DNA of 64,000 bases from Ga0077555 sp033764055. Lineage in GTDB: Bacteria > Pseudomonadota > Alphaproteobacteria > Rhizobiales > Hyphomicrobiaceae. The notes under the pieces are model-generated. The model made no database searches and had not been told where the DNA came from. It saw nothing but the letters and a program-made list of their open reading frames with translations. The first letter of the stretch is position 1. The number at the start of each line of letters is the position of its first letter. The stretch covers positions 8,275 to 72,274 of the forward strand of contig JANRJI010000088.1 of NCBI GenBank assembly GCA_033764055.1, in the 5' to 3' direction. Positions 51,960 through 60,625 of the stretch are shown here, piece after piece. A program made the position numbers and the translations under genes.

Positions 51960-52829
51960 ATGAATCCTGCCATGAGCCGCCCACCGACCGAGCGAATCTC
52001 CATCGATCGTCGGCATGGCCAGGTCCGACGCAAGCTCGCCATGACTTGCATGGCATCGCTGCTGCTGCCAGCCGCGCTAGCGGCTGCTGAGCCGGCACCG
52101 CCGCTCGACGCTCGGCTCGCGGGGCTCGTCGCTGCCTATCCCGAGTTCCTGGAGGCCGTGGCGGGCAACAGCCTCGTCTGGCATGACGGTACGCGCATGA
52201 CCATCGATGATGGCCAAGGTCCGAGATCCCCTGAGCAGGTCCTGGATGGGGTCGACATCAAGGACATGTTCCACTGGCACTACCCGGCCGGAGCGCCCAT
52301 CGCCGCTCCCGGAGCAGCCGAGGATCCAGGCCGGCCCCGTCATGCACCGCTCTTCGAGAAAATGTACGGCGATTGCCGCAAGGGAGAGACCCAGAAAAGC
52401 CTTGTCGAGGTCGTCTGGTTGCCCCGCAAATTCGGGCAGCGTCTCCAGGCCACCGCCGCCAACGGCGTCGCCGGCCGGTTGCGGGCCGTCAGCGCCGAGC
52501 TGGACGAGCTGCCCGCGAGTTTCGACCGCTTCCTCTATCCTGCGGCCGGCACATTCAACTGCCGCACGATCGCTGGGACCGGCCGCCCGAGCCCCCATGG
52601 CTACGGCATCGCCATCGACATCGCCGTCGGGAGCGCCCACTACTGGCGCTGGGGCCGGCCGGGCAAGTCCGGGCAACGGCTCTGGCGCAATGCCGTACCT
52701 GCCGAGATCGTCGCCATTTTCGAGAGGCACGGCTTCATCTGGGGCGGCCGCTGGCACCATTACGATACGATGCACTTCGAGTACCGGCCCGAGCTGATCG
52801 GGCCACAGCAGCCGCGGAGCGCACCATGA
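51960..52829 (+). CDS. M15 family peptidase (D-Ala-D-Ala carboxypeptidase-like)
   Basis: A 289-residue exported protein. The signal peptide spans residues 20-43 (RRKLAMTCMASLLLPAALAAAEP). The catalytic domain has the zinc motif SPHGYGIAIDIAV (His213, Asp220) and the second motif DTMHFEYRPEL (Asp268 to His272), as in M15 peptidases (VanY, endolysins and similar peptidoglycan hydrolases). It probably trims peptidoglycan in the periplasm. ATG at 51960 or the in-frame ATG at 51972 could start it. The stop codon overlaps the start of the DehI-like gene (ATGA), so the two are translationally coupled even though their functions seem unrelated. Confidence 0.88.
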   Translation: MNPAMSRPPTERISIDRRHGQVRRKLAMTCMASLLLPAALAAAEPAPPLDARLAGLVAAYPEFLEAVAGNSLVWHDGTRMTIDDGQGPRSPEQVLDGVDIKDMFHWHYPAGAPIAAPGAAEDPGRPRHAPLFEKMYGDCRKGETQKSLVEVVWLPRKFGQRLQATAANGVAGRLRAVSAELDELPASFDRFLYPAAGTFNCRTIAGTGRPSPHGYGIAIDIAVGSAHYWRWGRPGKSGQRLWRNAVPAEIVAIFERHGFIWGGRWHHYDTMHFEYRPELIGPQQPRSAP

Positions 52830-53650
52830 TCACCGAGCTGTCCGAGGCCGACGCCACCGGCCGCATTGCTGAGATCTATGCTGAGGTACGGCAGCTGTAT
52901 GCGACGCCCTACGTCTCGGCGATCCACCGTCATCTCGCGACGCGCCCCGGCGTGCTCGAGTGGGCCTGGGAGGCTGTGTCGCCGGTCTTCCGCGATGGCT
53001 CCGCCCAGGAGACCGGCTGGCGGCTCGCCGCCGAGGCGAGGTTGCCGTCGCTGCCGGCGATCCCAAACCAGGCCTTGAACGTGTGGGGCGTCGCCGCTGA
53101 GGACTTTCCCGCCATCCGCGCGGCTTGCGACAGCTTCACGCGTGCCGCACCGGTCAACCTGATGTTCGGCGGCCTGGTCCGCGCCCTGCTGGCCTGGGAA
53201 GGCGGGCATGCGCACGGGCGGCAGCCTGAGCCCATGGGTTGGATACCGCCACCGATGTTGCCTCCCCCACCAGCGATGGTAGATGAAGCTGCTCTTGCCC
53301 CGCAGGATCGGGCAGTGCTCAATCTGTTCCGCTCGGGCACCGGCACGACAGCGTTCATCCCGAGCCTTTACCGCATGCTGGCCCGGTGGCCGGCCTTGCT
53401 GGCCCATCTGGCCGTAGAGCTTCGTCCCCTATTCGACGCTCCGGCAACCACCTCAGCCGCCGGCACACTGCTCTCTGCGATCGACCACGCCGTGACGGGC
53501 TTGCTGCCGCACCTCGTGCACGCGCCCGAATGGCCCAGGCCTGGCCCGGTCGAGGCCGCACACATCAGCAGCATGGTCGGCGGCTACCGCAAGACCAGCC
53601 CCGAGCTGATCCTGTTCGGCCGCTTGATCCGTCACGCCCTGCCGGATTGA
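52826..53650 (+). CDS. Halocarboxylic acid dehalogenase DehI-like protein
   Basis: A 274-residue all-helical protein resembling the DehI family, group I haloacid dehalogenases, and remotely the AhpD fold. The segment YVSAIHRHLATRPGVLEWAWEAVSPVF is typical. The C-terminal half repeats the pattern (FIPSLYRMLARWPALLAHLAVELRPLF), consistent with the pseudo-duplicated fold of DehI. Real DehI enzymes cleave the C-halogen bond of 2-haloacids, but most family members in genomes are untested, and the catalytic aspartate could not be assigned here. Starts at ATG overlapping the M15 stop codon. The next feature is a tRNA-Gln gene. Confidence 0.72.
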   Translation: MITELSEADATGRIAEIYAEVRQLYATPYVSAIHRHLATRPGVLEWAWEAVSPVFRDGSAQETGWRLAAEARLPSLPAIPNQALNVWGVAAEDFPAIRAACDSFTRAAPVNLMFGGLVRALLAWEGGHAHGRQPEPMGWIPPPMLPPPPAMVDEAALAPQDRAVLNLFRSGTGTTAFIPSLYRMLARWPALLAHLAVELRPLFDAPATTSAAGTLLSAIDHAVTGLLPHLVHAPEWPRPGPVEAAHISSMVGGYRKTSPELILFGRLIRHALPD

Positions 53651-53777
53651 TGCGGTGGCGGTCGCGCTCCAGGCACGGCGAAGGACAGCGCCGGACATCG
53701 TCTCGCAACCTGCCGTCGCTCGTTTCGAGTGACCATTGCGATGCGTCGGCGTGCGGGCTATGGTCCCGCCCCGTCGT

Positions 53778-53852
53778 TGGGGCGTAGCCAAGTGGTAAGG
53801 CAGCGGATTTTGATTCCGCCATGCGGAGGTTCGAACCCTCCCGCCCCAGCCA
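53778..53852 (+). tRNA. tRNA-Gln (anticodon TTG), CCA encoded
   Basis: A complete cloverleaf: acceptor stem TGGGGCG/CGCCCCA, D-arm closed by GCC/GGC, anticodon stem GCGGA/TCCGC with loop TTTTGAT carrying TTG at 53810-53812, T-arm GGAGG/CCTCC with TTCGAAC, discriminator G and an encoded 3' CCA at 53850-53852. All stems pair without mismatch. It would read CAA, and CAG by wobble. No duplicated 3' end or integrase was found nearby. Confidence 0.97.
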
Positions 53853-54253
53853 TCCAGTCCCGCCTGCGGAGACCCTGCCACGGCTCGGCGCGGACAATGT
53901 GGAATTCCACTGCAGTTTCCGTGTGTTGCGGGATAGGCAACCGTCACGGCGCCCATGTGGGCGTCTCTGACGGGTCGCACGCGCGACCGGAAAAGGCCTT
54001 CGTCTCCAAGTGTGAATTTGGTCGTGGTCGAATCTGCGCAGTGCGAGCGATTTTTCTCCCCGGCGCTTGCGCGCGGGGTCGATGCATGACCGGCCGCCGC
54101 GCCGAGCTCCGATGCCCGGACTCTTGCAACAAGATTGCGGAGGACGCGTATCGCCTCCGTCTCCGATATCGTGATGTCGCGTTCGCACGCTCGGAGCCTC
54201 AGCGTCGACGCACCCATGCCCGCGGTGGACCCAGCGCAGGTGCATGGGGGTCG
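53853..54253. other. Gene-free region after tRNA-Gln
   Basis: About 400 bases between the tRNA and the end of the minus-strand selenoprotein gene. A 6-bp hairpin (CGCCCA/TGGGCG) lies at 53950-53963, and a stem of CCCC/GGGG plus GCGC/GCGC with a bulged G lies near 54058-54078. These may be ends of the tRNA or selenoprotein transcripts; no T-runs follow in the right direction. No gene is seen. Confidence 0.45.
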
Positions 54254-55519
54254 TCAGGCGCTATCAGTCGCATCAGTCGCCGCCGTGGACGCACTCGACG
54301 CGTCCGTGATGCCGAAGTGTGCGAAGTAGGCGCGTGGCACGACATGATTGGCGGCCGTCTCTCGCATGGCACGGTCGTTCGAGGCGAGGCCGATATCGCG
54401 GACTTTCGCCAGCATGAGGCCGGCGGCCGACTCCTTCCAGAACCAGTCGAGCAGCACGCGGCTAGGCTTTGGCGACGGCTCCGCCTGCATGGCTTCGAGG
54501 TAGAAGGCCTTGAGGTCCTCGCTGGCAAGCTTCAAGGCGTTCGCGACGCTCTGCCCCTCAATCGGGCTCGGCGGCTCAACGCCATCGAGCAAGGTGGTGA
54601 GGAAACCCAGCAACGCCACGAGGTCGAGGCCGCTGCCGCCGAAAGTCGTGCGACCGCGCCGCCGATACGAGACCTCGTACCAGGGCTCGAGGCCAGCCAC
54701 CTCGCGCCGCACACGAGCGGTAAGCGTTTCATCATCACTTGCCGCGCGGGCTAAGACCAGCGGACAGACCATGCCATCGAGGTCGGCCGCGGTGCCGGGC
54801 TGGGCGTCCTCGGGATAGTCACGCAGCACGGGTCCCGCCGGCTCGGCCAGCAAGTCGATGAGGGCGCGCAGCACCCGCGTCTGGAAGGGTGCGTCGCCGG
54901 GAACGCCGATCGGGCGGCCGAGCTCGAAAGGCACCCACAACGCCCGCGGCGGTCGGATTTTCTCCGAATGGAGCCGGATCAAGCTGATGCCGGCCGTCGT
55001 CAGCCCCTCACTCTCGAGATAGTGACCGAGCGCGCCCACGGCACGCGTGCAGGCCGGTCAAACCGGTACCAGCAGGACGCAATCAACCCGGTCCTGTTTC
55101 AGGAGTCCTGCGAGTTGCCGAGCCGGCTGCTCGATGCGCTCAGGGGGCGTCGCCCCCATGAACGAATAATGGATCGAAGCAACCGACCCGATCACACCAT
55201 CTCGCCGTAGCTCGTTCAGCCGGTCGATGGGAAAGACGACGTTGATGTCAGCCTGGAAGCCAGAGCGATCGAAATTCGTCGAGACGTGGCTCATGACGAG
55301 ATCACCGGCGGTGGCGTCACCGGGAATCGGACGGAAGTCGCCGGCACCAGCCGCGAACGGCCGGTCCCCGCGCAGTTGGAGGCCCGCCGTCGAGACAATC
55401 GCGACGCGAGCTTGCGGTGCCGGCTTGGCGGACGTCCATGGGGTCGCGGCGAACACAGGCATCGACATCTCTGTCAGATGCTTGCGCGACGTCGGGTCGA
55501 AGTCTTCGAGACGGGCCAT
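54254..55519 (-). CDS. Selenoprotein: glycine/sarcosine/betaine reductase selenoprotein B (GrdB-like) family, UGA read as selenocysteine
   Basis: A 421-residue protein if the in-frame TGA at 55058-55060 is read as selenocysteine (residue 154). Both halves are in the same frame and together match the GrdB-like family. Residues before the TGA read DCVLLVPV and after it PACTRAVGALG, giving the redox motif U154-P-A-C157, which the family has as U-x-x-C or C-x-x-C. The conserved start ARVAIVSTAGL and the later segment RPPRALWVPFELGRPIG agree. A SECIS-like hairpin follows the TGA. True GrdB works in clostridial glycine, sarcosine or betaine reductase with GrdA and GrdC/D, none of which is nearby, so the reaction here is unknown. 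ATG at 55519 begins the conserved part. Decoding would need selA, selB, selC and selD elsewhere in the genome; none are in the window. Confidence 0.85.
55023..55060 (-). promoter_or_regulatory. Candidate bacterial SECIS element
   Basis: On the mRNA, the UGA is part of a 6-bp lower stem (UGACCG with CGGUCA). Eleven bases after the UGA comes a 7-bp apical stem (GCGUGCC with GGCGCGC, one G-U pair) closed by a GUG loop. The loop begins 18 bases after the UGA and starts with G, which fits published descriptions of bacterial SECIS hairpins. The 11-base spacing and about 38-base total length are as in the E. coli fdhF element. Binding by SelB is inferred. Confidence 0.7.
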
Positions 55520-55872
55520 GAGCAGCCGAACTCCACTTGGACGGACATGTCGTCCCAGCCTGATGCATGATCCTGGCTCGTGCAAGGCTCGGTGCCGACA
55601 GGCTCCCCGCGGCCGGCGTCGCTCCTTCGTTGCAAAATCCAAGGGCTGGCACATCTCCGCTACGTGACCTCACGAAGGAGAAATCGGAGACAGCCCACCG
55701 GGCAGAATTGAGACTGTCGGCAACCACGTCTGGAATGTGCGGCACTGCGTAGCTCAGCCGACCAGACCCGGCTTGCTCTCTCTGGCGCGGTTCGGCAAAG
55801 TCGATGGCGTCGGATGGCCGCACGCGATCAACCGCTCCGGCGCGATGTGCCATTGCGATGAGGAGTTGATCC
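55520..55872. other. Divergent intergenic region, selenoprotein / PhyH
   Basis: About 350 bases between the minus-strand selenoprotein gene and the plus-strand PhyH gene; both promoters must lie here. The ORF in frame with the selenoprotein is open to 55654 but its extra residues are Arg/His-rich. I see no clear promoter pair or palindrome. Confidence 0.45.
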
Positions 55873-57063
55873 ATGACCGACATCGCCGCTCCGACCACCA
55901 CCGTTCCCGCGCCCACCCGAGCCGAGCATCAGGCCCGCATGGCTACCTATGCTGCAGCCGGGGAAGCTCGCGCCCGGGTCATTGGAAACAAGGGGCCGGT
56001 TCGCTTCGACGCCGACGGCCGGCTTCATCCCGATATTGTCGCGGCCTACTGGCGGCACGGCTTCTACATTTTTGAGGGCATAGTCTCCCCGGCGGAGTTG
56101 GCAGAGCTCAGGCACGATGCAGCATATATGCTGGAGCGTGCCCCCGTCCGCCCCGGTGCGGCCGTCGACGCCCAGGGTCGACCGGCGCTTGGCCGCGATT
56201 GGGCGCGCGACCCTTATACCTTCATCCGGCCGCTGTCCGACCCCTGGGGTGGCACGGACGAGTTCAATGGCCGTCATCCCTCCAAGATGACCGAGGCTCG
56301 GGCCGATGCCAGCGCCCCCGAGCACGTCGTCTTCCTGATGTGGGGCATGTGCATGGGCATGCCGTCAGGACTGCGGGTCTACGGTCACCCCGATCTGCTC
56401 GCGATTGCCGAGGCGATCAATGGTCCCGACTTCGTACCCTACAACGACGCCACCTTCGTGAAGCAGCCCGGCGTCGGAGGCTCGGTCGCCTGGCACCAGG
56501 ATGGAACCACCCACTGGGGCAAGCCCGACTGGGACGAGGGTAGCCACGGCTTCAACTTCCAGGTCCAACTTTATCCGACCACGGCGGCCAATTGCCTGTG
56601 GGTCGTGCCGGGAAGCCACAAGCTCGGAAAAGTCGACATCAAACGGAAGATCGCGGAGAACAGCGGTGACGAACGGCTGCCCGATGCGGTGCCGCTGATC
56701 TGCGGTCCTGGCGACGTGACGATCGTCAACCGGCAAATGCTGCATGGCTCGTTCGCCAACTCCTCGCCCGACATCCGCATCTCGGTGACCTTCGGCTTCC
56801 ACCGCCGCCGCTCGGTGCTCGGCCAGACGGCGACGATGGTCATGCCCGGCGAGGCACCGAAGGTGACGCTCTATGACGAGAAGCGAATCTTCGAGCGCTC
56901 AGCCGTCATCCAGGTGGCCATCGACGCCCGCGCCCAGAAGTATTCAGGCGAGCGAAGCTACCGCTATCATCCCTTCGCGGGCCGCGAGGACGAGTTCCGC
57001 TGCACCGAGGCCAATTGGAACCGCTGGATCAAGGACTACACGACAAGGGACCTCAATATTTGA
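55873..57063 (+). CDS. Phytanoyl-CoA dioxygenase (PhyH) family protein
   Basis: A 396-residue Fe(II)/2-oxoglutarate dioxygenase family member. The iron ligands are His208 and Asp210 in VAWHQDGTTHW and His291 in MLHGSFANSS, with the 2-oxoglutarate-binding arginine Arg302 in DIRISVTFGFH. Length fits the longer bacterial PhyH proteins. Such enzymes hydroxylate a variety of small molecules, so the substrate is not known. It is divergent from the selenoprotein. The ATG at 55873 is preceded by a weak GAGG-like site (GATGAGGAG). Confidence 0.9.
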   Translation: MTDIAAPTTTVPAPTRAEHQARMATYAAAGEARARVIGNKGPVRFDADGRLHPDIVAAYWRHGFYIFEGIVSPAELAELRHDAAYMLERAPVRPGAAVDAQGRPALGRDWARDPYTFIRPLSDPWGGTDEFNGRHPSKMTEARADASAPEHVVFLMWGMCMGMPSGLRVYGHPDLLAIAEAINGPDFVPYNDATFVKQPGVGGSVAWHQDGTTHWGKPDWDEGSHGFNFQVQLYPTTAANCLWVVPGSHKLGKVDIKRKIAENSGDERLPDAVPLICGPGDVTIVNRQMLHGSFANSSPDIRISVTFGFHRRRSVLGQTATMVMPGEAPKVTLYDEKRIFERSAVIQVAIDARAQKYSGERSYRYHPFAGREDEFRCTEANWNRWIKDYTTRDLNI

Positions 57064-57354
57064 CGGACGAGGCGATCCGCTGGTCGAGGCGAACGGGCCG
57101 TTCCAGGGATCGCTCGCGCCGGCAGAACCCTCCGCGACTACAGATCTGCCGCATCTCGGGGCTGCCTGCACAGCCACGCCTTCGGAGACCCTGTCGCAAA
57201 GTGGCGGGGCGAGCCGAATTCAACGACATTTCAGAGAGTTGCGCCACCACCCGGCTGTTTTTGATGGCGTCTCCGACGTGTCTCAATTCGGCTTCGACGT
57301 CTGATCTCGGTCAGCCCGTTCACCCTCTGCGGCTCCGACGACGACCAGGATTGG

Positions 57355-58158
57355 TCAGACCGCCGGACGGTGCCTTTGGACGATCTCCTCCGTAACGGAC
57401 CCAGACGGTGACACTGCTGGCTCCGGTCGCGCCATCAGCTCGACCCCCAGCTCCGCGTCGCGGCGCCATCGCACGGCGCATCTGGCATTCAGTGACAGTG
57501 CTGGCACGTCGAGTGTGAAGATATCGGGCAGTGCTGCGTCGACTGGAAGCCTCAGCTTGGCTCCCGTCGGCGAGACGTCGGCCAACACGCACGTCATCGA
57601 GCTGGTACCGCAGTCGGACGCGTAGATGATCTCTGCCGCCCGGACCACTTTGCGGCGTGGCGCGGCGCGTCGCTCTGCTGGCTCAGGCTTCGATCCCTGC
57701 GGCACCTCGAACGCGACGCCGATGTAGCCGGTGAAGCTGCCATCGACGCCGAACTGCGGGTGCCCCACGGTGCGCATGCGAAACATCGTTCCATTCCGAT
57801 GGAGCACGAAATCGACCGGGCCGAAGCTGCGTCGCCCTGCCAGTTGATCGACCCACGACTGGCCGTCGGCGGTGCGCTCGCTCATATTGCCGAGCTGCTG
57901 GCGGGTCCTGCCATAATGCCAGTCCGGCTTGCGGCCGTCGAAGCGCTCGACGCTGGGGCTCATGTAGGTGAATCGGTGCTCGGCGTCGGTTTCCCATATC
58001 CAGCCGCCGATGATGGCGGTGACCACGTCGAGCCGCTGCGTCAGCGACGCCGCCGCCACCGCATCCGAGATGCCCGCCGCCGTCGCGAGCTGCGTGGCAG
58101 ACTCGAGTTGGACAGCACGCGTCGTCCCGGCGCTCAGTTGCTCGATCAGTGCCGGCAT
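57355..58158 (-). CDS. PAS-PilZ protein
   Basis: A 267-residue cytoplasmic protein with a PAS domain (about 45-155; IIGGWIWETDAEHRFTYMSPS and the C-terminal FTGYIGVAFEV strand) and a PilZ domain (163-250). The PilZ c-di-GMP signature is present: RRAAPRRKVVR supplies the arginines of RxxxR and D194-V-S196-P-T-G199 the D/NxSxxG motif. It probably senses a small molecule or redox state through PAS and binds c-di-GMP through PilZ, altering motility or envelope functions. The ATG at 58158 is preceded by GGGATGG; the ORF extends upstream but the added residues lack domain character. Divergent from tenA. Confidence 0.85.
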   Translation of the reverse strand: MPALIEQLSAGTTRAVQLESATQLATAAGISDAVAAASLTQRLDVVTAIIGGWIWETDAEHRFTYMSPSVERFDGRKPDWHYGRTRQQLGNMSERTADGQSWVDQLAGRRSFGPVDFVLHRNGTMFRMRTVGHPQFGVDGSFTGYIGVAFEVPQGSKPEPAERRAAPRRKVVRAAEIIYASDCGTSSMTCVLADVSPTGAKLRLPVDAALPDIFTLDVPALSLNARCAVRWRRDAELGVELMARPEPAVSPSGSVTEEIVQRHRPAV

Positions 58159-58323
58159 TTGGCCATCCCGTTCTTGGAAGGCGGATAGTCTGCACCAACC
58201 GGATGAAAGCTTCCTTTCGCTCCGGCCCGCTCGGGCCGTCGGCGTTAACCAGGGGTTGCCATCCCCCTTGCATGTTCTGCTACATGGCACCGTCACGGAG
58301 TGCGTCGTACCACGGGTGGCCCC

Positions 58324-58986
58324 ATGAGCTTCTTCGCGCGTCTCAAGTCTGCCGCGGCCACCGAATGGACCGCCTACACTGACCACGCCTTCACCAATGC
58401 GATGGCGGACGGCACCCTGCCCGAGGTGGCCTTCCGGCATTATCTGGTCCAGGATTACTTGTTCCTGATCGAGTTCGCGCGCGCCTATGCGCTGGCCGTA
58501 TACAAGGCCCCGACACTCGCCGACTTGCACGAGGGCGCTGCAGGCCTGTCCGCCATCCTCGACGTCGAGATGGGGCTCCACGTGAAGCTCTGCGCCAGCT
58601 GGGGCCTGTCAACCGAAGCCCTGGAGCGCGCGCCGCCCGAGCCCGAGACGCTCGCCTACACGCGCTACGTGCTGGATGCCGGCATGCGCGGCGATCTCCT
58701 GTCCTTGAAGGTCGCGTTGAGCCCGTGCGTCATCGGCTACGCCGAGATAGCGACGCGCCTTGCAGCCCAATCGCTCGGCAGCTCGCCGGCCAACCCCTAT
58801 CGCGTCTGGATCGCGGAATACGCGGGTGACGCTTACCGGGAGGTCGCCGCCGCCGCCGAGGCCCATCTCGACCGCCTCGCCGCCCGCTACCTGACACCGG
58901 CCCGCGAGGCCGAGCTGACCGCGATCTTCCGCGAGGCCACCCGCCTCGAGGCGGACTTCTGGGAGATGGGCTGGCGCCGGCGGTGA
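58324..58986 (+). CDS. tenA: TenA family protein (aminopyrimidine aminohydrolase / thiaminase II)
   Basis: A 220-residue all-helical TenA protein that hydrolyses aminopyrimidine products of thiamin breakdown to the pyrimidine precursor HMP. The catalytic cysteine is in LSPCVIGYAEIA, and the N-terminal RHYLVQDYLFLIEFARAYA and C-terminal YREVAAAAEAHLDR helices are typical. Length is normal. No other thiamin gene is next to it. I found no TPP riboswitch upstream. The Asp-Tyr pattern (DYLF) matches the salvage type. Confidence 0.92.
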   Translation: MSFFARLKSAAATEWTAYTDHAFTNAMADGTLPEVAFRHYLVQDYLFLIEFARAYALAVYKAPTLADLHEGAAGLSAILDVEMGLHVKLCASWGLSTEALERAPPEPETLAYTRYVLDAGMRGDLLSLKVALSPCVIGYAEIATRLAAQSLGSSPANPYRVWIAEYAGDAYREVAAAAEAHLDRLAARYLTPAREAELTAIFREATRLEADFWEMGWRRR

Positions 58987-59221
58987 GCCCGCAGGCAGTT
59001 GGCCGTCAGACCGGATGACCAGCCGCCCCGATGGCCGACGCCTAAGGGGCGCGTAGCCTCGGTCGCCCGGCACGACTCCATGCCGGATACCGATCCGGAA
59101 GGACATGGTCGCGGGCCTCGTCGTCGGCGAAGGCACCCGGTCCGCTCCCGCCTTGCGGGCTCCCGCGCCGTGCCTATAGTGCGCCGCCAAACGGCAGGCT
59201 ACTGAGACGAGGACGAAGGCC

Positions 59222-60469
<1,248 letters not shown>

Positions 60470-60538
60470 CGCCGGACGTCATGTGAGCCCGGCCCCCCGC
60501 GTCCTATTCCGCGGCGCAGGAAGTCCACACCCAGGCGT

Positions 60539-60580
60539 CCCCGGTCCTCCGCCTTCGCGCGTGACGGCGGAGGACCGGGG
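60539..60580. terminator. Long perfect hairpin between argG and DUF2235 gene
   Basis: Arms CCCCGGTCCTCCGCC and GGCGGAGGACCGGGG form 15 perfect base pairs around a 12-base loop. It lies between two convergent genes, argG (+) and the DUF2235 gene (-), so it could end both. There is no T-run. Its length is unusual and may mark a dispersed palindromic repeat. Confidence 0.6.
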
Positions 60581-60625
60581 GGTGCAAGTGGTTGGGAGGC
60601 GCGCCAGGGGTCGCGTTGGAGGAGA

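Noticed and set aside
53778..54253. tRNA-Gln as integration site of a genomic island
   Set aside because: No repeat of the tRNA 3' end and no integrase were seen in the following 10 kb.
54254..55519. Frameshift or nonsense pseudogene interpretation of the TGA-interrupted gene
   Set aside because: Both halves stay in one frame with no shift, the TGA is exactly at the known Sec/Cys site, all flanking motif residues are intact, and a SECIS-like hairpin follows.
58187..58323. TPP riboswitch upstream of tenA
   Set aside because: The conserved CTGAGA and the later ACCTGA-type element of the THI box could not be found.
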